Origin: Wenzhouxiangella sp. 15190
GTDB lineage: Bacteria; Pseudomonadota; Gammaproteobacteria; Xanthomonadales; Wenzhouxiangellaceae
Assembly: GCF_003417465.1 (NCBI RefSeq)
Contig: NZ_QVMV01000028.1
Coordinates: 1-64,000 of the forward strand
Reading direction: 5' to 3'
Length of the DNA: 64,000 nucleotides
Under the pieces are notes generated by a model. The model saw only the letters and a list, made by a program, of their open reading frames with translations. It made no database searches and was not told the origin of the DNA. How positions within the stretch are numbered: the stretch's first letter is position 1; each line of letters opens with the position of its first letter. Positions 26,940 to 36,481 of the stretch are shown piece by piece. The position numbers and the translations under genes are program-made.

Positions 26940-27572
26940 ATGACTTCAGAAATCAGGAAATGGACCTACGGCCTGACCTTCATGTTTTTGGGGTCGGTTC
27001 TCATCATCGGCACCTTGCTGATGATCAATCGCCTGGCCAAGGGGCCGGAGGCGGAAGAACTGACCAAACAGACAAGCTTCCAGGTCGATCGCAAGGAAGA
27101 GCCGCCGCCGAAGAAGGTGGTCAAGCGCGAACAGCCCGAACCCCGGCGCTCGCGCGATATCAACCCGCCGATGGTGGATCTCGATACCTCTTTGTCGGGC
27201 ATCGACATGGGCATTCCGGGAATCACGTCCGATGACCTCGGCAGTCTGCGCGATGAGCTGCTGGGCGACACCCGGGACGTGGTCATGACCGACGATTCGG
27301 TCGATCAGCCGCCGCGGCCGACCCGCCAGACACCGCTGCCTTACCCGTCCTCCGCGCGCAAGGACGGCGTTGAAGGCTACGTGGTGCTGTCGCTGCTGAT
27401 CAGCGCCGCCGGCGAGATCGAAAAGGTCCAGGTGCTGGAATCGGGGCCGGACGACCGTTTCGAGGATTCGGCGGTCCAGGGCATCAAGAACTGGCGCTTC
27501 GAGCCCGCCCAGTACCAGGGGCGTAACGTGCGCGTGTGGGCCAAGCAGCGCATTCGCTTCGATCTCAGCTAG
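26940..27572 (+). CDS. tonB: TonB energy transducer
   Basis: The 210-residue protein has one N-terminal membrane anchor (about 11-30), a proline/lysine/glutamate-rich periplasmic spacer (KEEPPPKKVVKREQPEPRR near 55-73), and the C-terminal TonB fold at about 125-208, with the YPSSARKDGVEGYVVLSLLISAAGEI strand-helix and NWRFEPAQYQGRNVRVWAKQRIRF end. It links the ExbB/ExbD/TtpC motor to outer-membrane receptors. The short spacer is typical of TonB2 proteins, which are thought to rely on TtpC to reach the outer membrane. Confidence 0.92.
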   Translation: MTSEIRKWTYGLTFMFLGSVLIIGTLLMINRLAKGPEAEELTKQTSFQVDRKEEPPPKKVVKREQPEPRRSRDINPPMVDLDTSLSGIDMGIPGITSDDLGSLRDELLGDTRDVVMTDDSVDQPPRPTRQTPLPYPSSARKDGVEGYVVLSLLISAAGEIEKVQVLESGPDDRFEDSAVQGIKNWRFEPAQYQGRNVRVWAKQRIRFDLS

Positions 27573-27598
27573 GCGCCGGCAAGGAGATTCCCGCCATC

Positions 27599-28771
27599 AT
27601 GCGCATGTTGTGGCTGATTTTGATCCTGGTGCTTGGCAATACGGCAGGCGCCCAGGAAGAACCCGCATCACAGCCGGAAGACGAAGTCGAGCGCCTGTCG
27701 CTGGCAGCGCTGCTGATCGGCGACGGCAACTATGAGCGAGCACGCGGCGTACTGGCGGCAATCGACGTGGACGATCCCGATGTCGATCGGGTCCGGTACC
27801 ACAGCCTCGACGGGCTGGTGGCGCTCAACCTCGACGAACTGTCCCGGGCCGAGGCCGCTTTCGAGCGCGCGCTCGAGGCCGGGCGCGAGCGCGAGGAGCC
27901 GCCCGCCGACGTGGTCTGGCTTTACCTGGCCCAGGCCCGCTTCGGCCGGGAAGATCATGCCGGCACCCTCGAAGCGCTCGACGGCGCCGATTCCGAAACC
28001 ACCGACCTGCCTTCGGTTTATCTCATGCGGGCCCAGTCGCACTGGCAGATGGGCGATCTCGAGTCCGCCTGGCAGGTGCTCTCGAAGGGTGCCGGGCGCT
28101 TTCCGGATCGCGCCGGGGACTTCACGCGCCAGCAGGTTCATCTGCTGGTCGAGCAGGGGCTCTACCAGGAGGCGGCCGCGCTCGGCCAGCGTTTCATGGC
28201 GCAGGGCGAGGCCACGGCGAATGACGCCCTGGCCATCGGGAACGCGCTGCGCGAAGCCGGTGAATACGAGCAGGCGCTGAGCATTCTCGAATCGGCCAGG
28301 CTCGAGGACAGCGACAACGTGCGCCTGGCGCGGGTGCTAGCCCAGACCTGGCTGGAGCTCGACAAGGTTCTGCCGGCCGCCGACATCCTTCACGAAGCCG
28401 CAAGGCTGGATCCCGCCCTGATGGCCGAAGCGGCCGAACTCTATCGCCGGGCCGGCTGGCTGATGCAGGCGCTCACGCTCAACGCCCGGGTCATCGACCA
28501 GTCGAAAAAGCTCAAGCAGCGCCTGGCTATCTTCATCGAGCTGGGCCGTTTCGACCAGGCAGCCGGCATGGAGTCGGACCTGGTCCGTACCGGCCTGCTC
28601 AACGAAGAAGACATTCGCTATGCGCTGGCCTACGCCCTGTTCAAGACCGGCCGTTACGAGCAGGCCGAATCCCACCTGGCCCGGCTGACGCAAGACGACC
28701 TGTTCCGCAAGGCCAACGAGCTCAGACGAGCCATGGAGCAGTGCCGCGACGAGCCGTGGCTGTGTACCTGA
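27599..28771 (+). CDS. TPR-repeat protein of the TonB2 cluster
   Basis: From ATG 27599 (AAGGAGA upstream) the protein is 390 residues with a signal peptide (about 1-19) followed by tetratricopeptide-like helical repeats, for example DGNYERARGVLAAIDVDDP and REAGEYEQALSILESARLEDSDNVRLARVLAQTWLELDKV. It matches the periplasmic TPR protein that closes TonB2 operons (the VC1543 position). Its job is probably scaffolding of the transport complex. A longer reading frame starting inside tonB is not the likely start. Confidence 0.85.
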   Translation: MRMLWLILILVLGNTAGAQEEPASQPEDEVERLSLAALLIGDGNYERARGVLAAIDVDDPDVDRVRYHSLDGLVALNLDELSRAEAAFERALEAGREREEPPADVVWLYLAQARFGREDHAGTLEALDGADSETTDLPSVYLMRAQSHWQMGDLESAWQVLSKGAGRFPDRAGDFTRQQVHLLVEQGLYQEAAALGQRFMAQGEATANDALAIGNALREAGEYEQALSILESARLEDSDNVRLARVLAQTWLELDKVLPAADILHEAARLDPALMAEAAELYRRAGWLMQALTLNARVIDQSKKLKQRLAIFIELGRFDQAAGMESDLVRTGLLNEEDIRYALAYALFKTGRYEQAESHLARLTQDDLFRKANELRRAMEQCRDEPWLCT

Positions 28772-28796
28772 TCCGCCAATGTTTCCGAGGTATTCG

Positions 28797-31700
28797 ATGA
28801 TCATGCTGCCCAGGGCAATCTGTCTGGCGACAGTGCTCCTTCTGTTGATTGCCGCGCAGGCGAGCGCCCAGGACGACAGCGCGGGCGATATCAGCGTGCT
28901 CGTGTTCGAAAACGGGCGGCCGGTGCCCGGCCTTCGCGTCGAAATCGGCGAGCAGTTCGGGCTGACCAACGCCGACGGCGCCTGGCGCGGACAAGTCGAA
29001 CCCGGGCGCACGCGTCTGGCCGTCTACGAACACGCCCTGGCCCTGGCGGCCCTGCCGCTGGAAGTGCGCCAGGGTGAAGTCGCCCGCTACATCATCACCC
29101 TGGCCGGCCCGGACCGGCAGGCCCGGGTCAGCATCGAGAGTTCTCACGAGGGCGATCGGCAGCCCGCGCCGCGGGGCGCACCGGAAGCGCCGGCGGGCGA
29201 GCAGGGCAGTGGCCTGCTCACCGGCCGCGTCGTCTCGACCGAAGACGGCTCGCCGGTGACCGGCGCGCGCGTGTTCGTCAGCGGCACCCCCGTCGAGGCG
29301 CGCACCGACGAGGATGGTCAGTTCCGCATCGAAGTCCCGACCGGTGAATACGCCGTGTCCGTTCTCCACAGCGAGTTCGCCACGCGCACCGTCGATGGCG
29401 TCCGGATCCAGCGTGAAAGCGAAACGCAGCGAGACTTCGAGCTTCCGCCGTCCGGCCTGGAGCTGGCCGAATACGTCGTGGTCGAGCCGCATATCCAGGG
29501 CAGCGTGACCTCCGTGATCGCCGAGCAGCGGGACACCTCGGGTGTGTCCAATATCATCGGCACCGAGCAGTTCTCGCGCTCGGGCGACGGCGATGCCGGC
29601 AGCGCGCTGGCCCGCGTGACGGGGCTGACCCTGGTCGGCGGGGAGTTCATCTTCATTCGCGGTCTCGGTGAACGTTACTCGAGTACGCTGCTCAACGGCG
29701 CCAACGTGCCCAGCCCGGACCCGACGCGCAAGGTCGTGCCGCTCGACCTTTTCCCGACCGGCGTGATCGAGTCGATTCGCGTGCAGAAAAGCTATTCGCC
29801 GGACCTGCCGGGGGATTTCGGCGGCGGCGTTGTGGAAATCCGCACGCGCGGTATCCCGGAAGCGGACTTTCTCGAGATGAGCGTCTCCGTCGGCGGGCGG
29901 CAGGGCACGACATTCACCGACGGCCTGACCTATGAAGGCGGCGATCGCGACTTCCTGGGGATGGACGACGGAACCCGTGAACTGCCGTCGGCCATCGCCG
30001 ATGCCGTCGAGGACGGCGGAACACTGACGGCCGCGGGGCCGTTCAACCCCGACGGTATATCGCAGGAAGAGCTCGAGATGCTCGGCGAATCCTTCCCCGC
30101 CATCTACCAGGCGGAACGCGAGGAGGTCGGGCCGGACCTGGGCTTGTCGGTCGAAGGCGGCAAGCTGTTCGAATTCAGTGACGACTGGACGGCGGGCATC
30201 ACCACGGCGGTGATGTGGTCCGATTCCTGGCAGACCCGCAGCGAAGAACGCCGGAGTTTCATTCCCCTGGGCGACGGTAGCCTGCGTTCGAATGACGAGT
30301 ACAAAGTCGAGCGCTCCACGCGCGATATCGAGCTCAGTGGCTTCCTCACGGCCGGCCTGCAGTACAGGGAGAATCACCGCATCGATCTGACCTCGATGCT
30401 GCTGCGGCAGACTCAGGACGAGACCTTCATCCAGCAAGGCTACAACCTGGACGAGGATGGCATCGTCCGCTTCACCGAACTGGAGTGGGAGGAGCGCGAA
30501 CTGCTTTCCCACCAGCTGCGTGGTGAACATACGTTTGAATCACTGGGAAAGACCAAGCTGGAGTGGGATTACGCGGACTCGCGCGCAAGGCGTGACGTGC
30601 CCGACCAGCGGCGCTATCGATACGATCCGGACAACGAGTCCGACTTCATCTTTTCGCGTCGTTCCGACAATCTCGTCCGGCGTTTCTCCAAGCTGGAGGA
30701 CGATGCGACTGATTACGGCATCGACCTGAAAGTGCCGTTCGGTTTCGACTGGATGACCGGCAACATAAGTTTCGGCGCTCGGCGCCTGGACAAGTCACGC
30801 GACTCCAGCATTCGCCGCTTCCAGTTCGATGGCACGAACCGCCTGCCGTTCGATCTGCGCCGTGATGAAAACCCGGAAACCTTCCTGAACCCGGAGTTCA
30901 TCGGCCCGGGCGGGTTGGTGCTCAAGGAAACCACGCGCGAGACGGACAACTACACGGCATTGCTCGAAGTGGATGCCCGCTACGCCAACCTCGACATGAC
31001 TTTCTTCGAACGTCTGCGCCTGACCGGGGGTGTTCGCGTCGAGGACTGGGAGCAGAACGTCACGACGTTCCAGCTGCTCAACCCCGGCGCCACTCCGGTG
31101 GTTGCCGAGTTGTCCGACGAAGACCGGCTTCCAGCCTACTCGGCAACCTGGTACATGACTGAAAACCAGCAACTTCGTGCCAGCTACGCCGAAACGATCG
31201 TGCGCCCGGACTTCAAGGAGCTCTCACCGGCACCGTTTACCGACCCGGTCCTCAATCGCGAAGTGATCGGTAACGCCGAACTCGTACCGTCCCGGATCGA
31301 GCACATGGATCTGCGTTGGGAATACTATCCCGAGCCCTCCGAATTGATTTCGCTCGGGCTCTTCTACAAGTCCATCGCCAACCCGATCGAAGTAACCGTC
31401 GAAGCCGGCGTCGAGCAGCGTCTGACCTACGCCAATGCCGACGAAGCCGAAAACTACGGTGTCGAACTCGAGTGGCGCAAGAGCCTCGGCTTCTTCGGCA
31501 ATTTTCTCGGTAACGAAGCGGTGTGGGATCGGCTCTACCTGGCCGGCAACTACTCAAGGGTCGAGTCCGAGATCTTCATCGAGGATCTCGGCATCCTGAC
31601 CAATGAATCCCGCCCGCTGCAGGGACAGTCGCCCTATGTGGCCAACGTCCAGATCGGTTACGACGACGAGGAACGGGACTTCTCTGCCACCCTGCTGCTC

Positions 31701-31937
31701 AACACGGTGGGCGAGCGCATCGTCGAAGTCGGCGTGCTGGGCGCGCCCGACAAGATAGAACAACCTGCGCCCGACCTTGACCTGGTGTTTCAGTGGCGAT
31801 GGTTCGATCTGTTCGACTTCAAGGCGGAGTTCGGCAACCTTCTGGATTCCGAGTTCGAGATCCGCCAGGGCGAGGAGGTCACGCAACGCTACAAGCGTGG
31901 CCGCGAATTCAGCCTGGGTGTCAGCTGGGAATACTGA
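28797..31937 (+). CDS. TonB-dependent outer-membrane receptor with regulatory-like N-terminal domain
   Basis: From ATG 28797 (GAGG six bases before) the 1046-residue protein has a signal peptide, a first Ig-like segment, and a carboxypeptidase-regulatory-like domain near 130-210 (GRVVSTEDGSPVTGARVFVSG). A plug domain near 230-350 follows (FIFIRGLGERYSSTLLNGANVPSPDP, DLFPTGVIESIRVQKSYSPDLPGDFGGGVVEIRTRG). A long beta barrel ends in FSLGVSWEY, with the aromatic C-terminus required for outer-membrane insertion. Receptors with such extra N-terminal domains resemble Oar, which in myxobacteria helps secrete a protease. It sits between a complete TonB motor and a secreted protein gene, so the cargo may be that protein or its ligand. 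Confidence 0.9.
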   Translation: MIMLPRAICLATVLLLLIAAQASAQDDSAGDISVLVFENGRPVPGLRVEIGEQFGLTNADGAWRGQVEPGRTRLAVYEHALALAALPLEVRQGEVARYIITLAGPDRQARVSIESSHEGDRQPAPRGAPEAPAGEQGSGLLTGRVVSTEDGSPVTGARVFVSGTPVEARTDEDGQFRIEVPTGEYAVSVLHSEFATRTVDGVRIQRESETQRDFELPPSGLELAEYVVVEPHIQGSVTSVIAEQRDTSGVSNIIGTEQFSRSGDGDAGSALARVTGLTLVGGEFIFIRGLGERYSSTLLNGANVPSPDPTRKVVPLDLFPTGVIESIRVQKSYSPDLPGDFGGGVVEIRTRGIPEADFLEMSVSVGGRQGTTFTDGLTYEGGDRDFLGMDDGTRELPSAIADAVEDGGTLTAAGPFNPDGISQEELEMLGESFPAIYQAEREEVGPDLGLSVEGGKLFEFSDDWTAGITTAVMWSDSWQTRSEERRSFIPLGDGSLRSNDEYKVERSTRDIELSGFLTAGLQYRENHRIDLTSMLLRQTQDETFIQQGYNLDEDGIVRFTELEWEERELLSHQLRGEHTFESLGKTKLEWDYADSRARRDVPDQRRYRYDPDNESDFIFSRRSDNLVRRFSKLEDDATDYGIDLKVPFGFDWMTGNISFGARRLDKSRDSSIRRFQFDGTNRLPFDLRRDENPETFLNPEFIGPGGLVLKETTRETDNYTALLEVDARYANLDMTFFERLRLTGGVRVEDWEQNVTTFQLLNPGATPVVAELSDEDRLPAYSATWYMTENQQLRASYAETIVRPDFKELSPAPFTDPVLNREVIGNAELVPSRIEHMDLRWEYYPEPSELISLGLFYKSIANPIEVTVEAGVEQRLTYANADEAENYGVELEWRKSLGFFGNFLGNEAVWDRLYLAGNYSRVESEIFIEDLGILTNESRPLQGQSPYVANVQIGYDDEERDFSATLLLNTVGERIVEVGVLGAPDKIEQPAPDLDLVFQWRWFDLFDFKAEFGNLLDSEFEIRQGEEVTQRYKRGREFSLGVSWEY

Positions 31938-32064
31938 AATCCCAAGGGCTGTAAAGAATCGGTCATGTACAGGTCACGGATCTGACACCCAGGCCCAATA
32001 CGCTGAGCATGATGACGGTAGTTCATCGTCCTTCACTCGCGAAATGAAAGCAGAGGAAACAAGC

Positions 32065-33750
32065 ATGCTCAAACATATGAAGCGCAACCTTGTGGCGTTT
32101 GCGGCCGGATCAATGCTGATCGGATCGGCAAACGCTTTCGTAGTCAATGAAGAATTCACCGGTAACTACTTTGAAGAGGGCAAGAGTGGCCGTGGGGTGA
32201 TCGTTGATATCGTTCCCTCCAACAACCAGGAATTTGGAAATGCCGTGATTGCCCAGTGGTTCACTTTCCGTGATGGAGCTCCGCTGTGGCTGACGGGCTT
32301 CGGCTCGATCGATCAGAACACCAATATCGCTGAGCTCGACTTCTACGAGCTCGAGGGCGGCAGTTTTGGCCCGGAGTTCACCGAAGATGACGCCAGCCAG
32401 GAAATTTGGGGCACCGGCACGCTGAGCTTCGACAGCTGCGACCAGTTGACCCTGGACTATAACGGTGACGATGGAACCGGCACGCTGGATCTCTCACCCG
32501 TTTCCCAGGGTGCTGAATGTATCGTCAAGCGTGAATTCGAAGGCTGTCCCGATTTTGCCAGCGCCGGGCCGCTCGAGGGCTCGTGCATCGTCGGCGGCGA
32601 GGTCAATTCCGACATCGCACTGAGCAACGAAATCACCTGGTTGATCCAGGGCCAGCTCATCATCAACGACGGCGCTTCTCTGACGATCGAGCCCAACACC
32701 GAACTGGTCGGCGGCACCCTGGGTGATACCGACACGCTGGTGGTCAAGCAGGGCGGCCAGATCTTTGCCGAAGGCACGGCCAGCAACCCGATCATCATGC
32801 GCGGCCCGGACGCCGCCACGCGTGCCGAGTGGGGCGGTGTGGTCATCAACGGTTTCGCCCCGATCAACGGCTGCTCGGAAGGCACCGATCCCTGCACCGC
32901 GCAAGGCGAGGGCAATTCCGGAACCTACGGCGGTAACGACCCGCACGACAACAGCGGCGTCATGCGCTACATGGTCGTCTCCAACGCCGGCCGCCAGTTC
33001 AGCGAAGAGAACGAGCTCAACGGCATCGCCTTCCAGGGCGTGGGCGACGGCACCACGGTCGAGTACATCCAGGTCCACCTCAACGAAGACGACGGCGTCG
33101 AGTTCTTCGGCGGCACGGTCAACGCCAAGTACCTGGTCCTGACCGGCATCGGCGACGACAGCCTCGACTGGACCCAGGGCTGGCAGGGCAAGGCACAGTT
33201 CGTTCTCGCCAAGCAGTACACCGACAACGGCGACCAGGGTATCGAGGCCGACAACAACGGCGACGCCAACGACTCGACTCCGCGCGCCAAGCCGATGCTG
33301 GCCAACATGACCTACATCGGCCAGTCCAACACCGACATCGGCATCCTGCTGCGTGAAGGCACCGGCGCCAACATCGCCAACACCGTGGTGACCGGCTTCG
33401 GCGAGTTCTGTCTCGATATCGACAACGAGTCGACCTTCGAGAACGAAGAAAACCTGACCATCGAAAACAGCGTCGTCGGCGGCTGCGGCGAAACCTTCAG
33501 CGAAGATGGCGAAGACCTGTTCAGCGTTTCCAACTGGTTCTTCAGCTTCCCGGGCAACGTCGAAGCCAACCCGCGACTGTCGAACTACGCCCCGAACGCC
33601 AACTCGCCGGCCATCGGCATCGGCGCCGTCCCGTTCGAAGACGACTTCTTCGACAACGTCGACTACGCCGGTGCAATTTCGGGCACGGGAGCTGACTGGA
33701 CCAGGGGCTGGACGGTCGGTCTCGACCGCACCGCACCGCTGGGCCAGTAA
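32065..33750 (+). CDS. Secreted right-handed beta-helix-like protein
   Basis: The 561-residue protein has a clear signal peptide (about 1-26, ending GSANA). An N-terminal domain (about 27-150) contains EEGKSGRGVIVDI and QWFTFRDGAPLWLTG, a module common in exported proteins of Xanthomonadales-like bacteria. The remainder is Gly/Asn/Asp-rich with recurring short strands (LTIEPNTELVGG, VEYIQVHLNEDDGVEFFGGTVNAKYLVLTG, ADNNGDAN), consistent with a beta-helix. Four cysteine pairs suggest disulfides. AGAGGAAA precedes the ATG. It is the last gene before the terminator at 33792, 127 bases after the receptor gene. Confidence 0.75.
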   Translation: MLKHMKRNLVAFAAGSMLIGSANAFVVNEEFTGNYFEEGKSGRGVIVDIVPSNNQEFGNAVIAQWFTFRDGAPLWLTGFGSIDQNTNIAELDFYELEGGSFGPEFTEDDASQEIWGTGTLSFDSCDQLTLDYNGDDGTGTLDLSPVSQGAECIVKREFEGCPDFASAGPLEGSCIVGGEVNSDIALSNEITWLIQGQLIINDGASLTIEPNTELVGGTLGDTDTLVVKQGGQIFAEGTASNPIIMRGPDAATRAEWGGVVINGFAPINGCSEGTDPCTAQGEGNSGTYGGNDPHDNSGVMRYMVVSNAGRQFSEENELNGIAFQGVGDGTTVEYIQVHLNEDDGVEFFGGTVNAKYLVLTGIGDDSLDWTQGWQGKAQFVLAKQYTDNGDQGIEADNNGDANDSTPRAKPMLANMTYIGQSNTDIGILLREGTGANIANTVVTGFGEFCLDIDNESTFENEENLTIENSVVGGCGETFSEDGEDLFSVSNWFFSFPGNVEANPRLSNYAPNANSPAIGIGAVPFEDDFFDNVDYAGAISGTGADWTRGWTVGLDRTAPLGQ

Positions 33751-33791
33751 GCACAAGCTTCATTCTTCAGACAGACCCATTGCAGCATTCG

Positions 33792-33818
33792 GGCCCCGCT
33801 TCGGCGGGGCCATTTTTT
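33792..33818 (+). terminator. Rho-independent terminator ending the TonB2 unit
   Basis: GGCCCCGC-TTCG-GCGGGGCC forms an 8-bp stem with the very stable TTCG loop, followed by ATTTTTT. It lies about 40 bases after the beta-helix gene. Confidence 0.92.
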
Positions 33819-33825
33819 GTTCAGG

Positions 33826-36000
33826 TCAGGACCGCTTCGATGCAGTGCTTCGTTGCGATGAAAGGTGGGACTCGAGATCGTCCAGTGGTTGCGGATAATC
33901 GATCAGATAGCCTTGCATGTAGTCGACATCGGCCCGCATCAGACATTGCGCGAGAGACTCGGACTCGACACATTCGGCAACCGTGATCTTGCCCATGGCA
34001 TGGCCGAGGCGATTGACCTCGCTGATGAATTCGAAGGCTTCGGGATCACGGTCGATACCGTGCACGAAGCTGCCGTCGATCTTCAGATAATCCACCGGCA
34101 ACTGACGCAGGTAATTCATCGACGACACGCCTGTTCCAAAGTCATCGAGTGCGATACGGCATCCGCTACGGTGCAGTCGCTCCAGAAGCTCCCTGGCCGC
34201 CTCGATATTGCTGATCAATGCCGTTTCGGTCACTTCGATGCACAGCTTCGGTAGCAGCCTGGCGTGTTCTCGTGTGCGCCGGTCGAGGAAGTTCAGGAAA
34301 CGGGCGTCACCCAGGCTTCGACCGGAAAGGTTGATATTGACGCGCTCGAGCATCTCGACCACAGCGGGATTGTTTTCCATCCAGCCAAGCACCGAGCTTA
34401 CAACCCAGCGATCGATCTGTGCAGTCATGAAATAGCGCTCTGCTGCGGGCATGAACTGTGCAGCTGTAATGGTCGCCTCGTCCGGGTCCTCGGACTGCAT
34501 CCGGATCAGTATTTCGATACTGTTTGTTCGATAAGGGGGTTCGCTGGTCGGCACGATCGACTGCCAGTAGAGCAGCATTCGGCCTTCATTCAAGGCCGAC
34601 TGGATACGGTGCACCCAGCCGAGTTCACCATATTTCTCCGCCAGTCGCTGGTCTTCCGGATGCCAGGCATGGATCTGGTTACCGCCATCCTCCTTGGCTG
34701 CCACACAGGCGCAATCGGCTCGCCGCAGGATGCGTTCGATGCTGTCTTCGCCGTCGGAAAAGGTCACCAGGCCGATACTGAGCGTGACCGACTGATGATC
34801 GTCGCCATCGGATAGCGGGCGGGAAGCCAGGTCCGAAATCATCTCGTGACCCGATTCGCGGGCCGACTCCTGGTCGGTGTCGGTCAGGAGAACGGCGAAC
34901 TCGTCGGCGCCGAGGCGGGCGATTTCCGCATGGATCGGCAGCAGCGCCTTCAGGCGATGAGCCAGTCTCTGCAACAGCTTGTCCGCCTGGGCATGCCCGA
35001 GCCGCTCGTTGACGAGACGAAACTGGTCGACGTTGATATTGAGCAGGCTGTGCTCGCCTGATCCGGGATTGCGGCAGAGTTCATCGATGCGCCGCTCCAG
35101 GGCGTGCCGCGAAAGCAATCCCGTGAGTGTGTCGTGCTCGCGCAGGTAGGCAAGCTGCTGCCGTGCGGCATGGATCTCGCGGCGGTAAACCAGCAACCTT
35201 CTGGACAACCATACGAGCGCCAGCGCTGCCAGCAGGGCGACAATTATGAGTGTGACCATTACCGTGCGGCTGGTGGCCTGCTCCTCTTCCTCGAACGGCC
35301 GCAACCAACGCGCGTAGATGCGATCGAATTCACCACTCGACATGACCTGGTCGAGCCCTTCGTTGAGCCTATCCAGCAGCTCATCGTTGCCTTGCTTGAC
35401 GGCCAGGGCGTACTCGACCGGCAAAACGGGTGGACCGGAAACCGCCAGGTTCTCGATATTCTGCCGTTCGAGCGTATAGCGCCCGCGATGTTCCGTCAGC
35501 AGGGCGGCATCGTGCTCGCCGCCGGCCAGCAATTCCAGACCTTCCGTATCGCTGTCGACCAGGGTGAGCTCGATGTCTGGATGGTGCTGGAGCAGATATT
35601 CATGGCTGTAGGCCCGGCGCTGGACGATGACCTGCCGGCCCTCGAGATCCTCGATCCGTGCGATGGGCGTGCCGCCGCTCGGAATGAAGATCCGGTGGTG
35701 GACGATGACGTGCGGACGCGCGAAATCCACGGTGTTTTCTCGTCGTGGCGACACGAACATGCCCAGAACGTCGATGCGGCCGGTGGCCAGCGCATCCCGC
35801 ATCTCGTCCCATTCGCCGAGTTCGAATCGCACCTCGAAATCGCCGGCCTCGGCAATGGCGCGCATCAGGTCGATGTTGAATCCGACCGGGCGTCCACGAT
35901 TGTCGAGTGTTTCGTAGGGGCGGTAGCCGTCTTCTCCCCCGACCACGACGACCTCCTCCGCCGCGGCCTGAAGACAGAGCAGCAGTAAAGGAACTGCCAT
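33826..36000 (-). CDS. Periplasmic-sensor GGDEF/EAL protein
   Basis: From ATG 36000 the 724-residue protein has a signal peptide and a family 3 solute-binding domain (about 18-235: GFNIDLMRAIAEAGDFEV, GRIDVLGMFVSPRRENTVDFARP). One membrane helix near 255-275, a GGDEF domain (about 300-455) and an EAL domain (about 470-715) follow. The GGDEF motif reads GADEF and the EAL motif reads EIL, both off consensus. The EAL domain keeps VEVTETALI and DDFGTGVSSMNYL. It probably senses a small periplasmic ligand and adjusts cyclic-di-GMP or acts as an effector. It follows cdd on the same strand after 73 bases, so it may belong to the deo operon. A long open upstream extension overlaps cdd and is not coding. 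Confidence 0.85.
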   Translation of the reverse strand: MAVPLLLLCLQAAAEEVVVVGGEDGYRPYETLDNRGRPVGFNIDLMRAIAEAGDFEVRFELGEWDEMRDALATGRIDVLGMFVSPRRENTVDFARPHVIVHHRIFIPSGGTPIARIEDLEGRQVIVQRRAYSHEYLLQHHPDIELTLVDSDTEGLELLAGGEHDAALLTEHRGRYTLERQNIENLAVSGPPVLPVEYALAVKQGNDELLDRLNEGLDQVMSSGEFDRIYARWLRPFEEEEQATSRTVMVTLIIVALLAALALVWLSRRLLVYRREIHAARQQLAYLREHDTLTGLLSRHALERRIDELCRNPGSGEHSLLNINVDQFRLVNERLGHAQADKLLQRLAHRLKALLPIHAEIARLGADEFAVLLTDTDQESARESGHEMISDLASRPLSDGDDHQSVTLSIGLVTFSDGEDSIERILRRADCACVAAKEDGGNQIHAWHPEDQRLAEKYGELGWVHRIQSALNEGRMLLYWQSIVPTSEPPYRTNSIEILIRMQSEDPDEATITAAQFMPAAERYFMTAQIDRWVVSSVLGWMENNPAVVEMLERVNINLSGRSLGDARFLNFLDRRTREHARLLPKLCIEVTETALISNIEAARELLERLHRSGCRIALDDFGTGVSSMNYLRQLPVDYLKIDGSFVHGIDRDPEAFEFISEVNRLGHAMGKITVAECVESESLAQCLMRADVDYMQGYLIDYPQPLDDLESHLSSQRSTASKRS

Positions 36001-36073
36001 CCAACGCAATGCTTGCTCTCCCTTGCTTTTACGGCTCCAGCGTACCCCGGAATCCAGTTGCACCGCCAGTCCG

Positions 36074-36481
36074 TCAGACGGGGATGTTCTGCGGCCCGAA
36101 AGCCTCCGGCAGAAGTTGATCGAGCGTATGGGTCCGAGTGACTGTGCCGTGCTCGTCGACGGCCTGAATGACCATCGTTCCGGCACCGAACTCGCGCAGC
36201 CTCTGCCGGCAGTCCCCGCAGGGTGTGCACGGGTGATCGTTGGGACCCAGCACCCAGACGCTGCGGATGGAGCGTTCGCCGGCGGCAATCATTGCCGAAA
36301 TGGCCGAGGCCTCGGCGCAGACGCTCTTGAAGTGGGCCACCTCGACATTGCTGCCACCGAATCGCTTGCCCGAAGCGGCTTCGACAATCACCGCTACGGG
36401 GTGATCGGAGTAGGGGGCATAGGCGTTTTTTCGCAATCGCTTGAGTTCTTCGAGCAACTGCTGTTCGATCGCTTCGCTCAT
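36074..36481 (-). CDS. cdd: Cytidine deaminase
   Basis: The 135-residue protein has the zinc site of small tetrameric cytidine deaminases: [14 protein letters not shown] near 53-66 (Cys and catalytic Glu) and [12 protein letters not shown] near 85-96. It deaminates cytidine and deoxycytidine to (deoxy)uridine, feeding the phosphorylase of the same operon. The ATG overlaps the deoB stop by four bases; a longer open frame running into deoB was rejected. Confidence 0.93.
   Translation of the reverse strand: MSEAIEQQLLEELKRLRKNAYAPYSDHPVAVIVEAASGKRFGGSNVEVAHFKSVCAEASAISAMIAAGERSIRSVWVLGPNDHPCTPCGDCRQRLREFGAGTMVIQAVDEHGTVTRTHTLDQLLPEAFGPQNIPV

Noticed and set aside
28722-30530. Long minus-strand open frame of 602 codons opposite the TonB-dependent receptor
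   Set aside because: It is antisense to a clear receptor gene in high-GC DNA, where complementary frames stay open by codon bias. Its sequence shows no domain.
36001-36288. Upstream extension of the GGDEF/EAL gene overlapping cdd
   Set aside because: It has no signal peptide, reads through cdd in another frame, and a good signal peptide begins at the internal ATG (36000).
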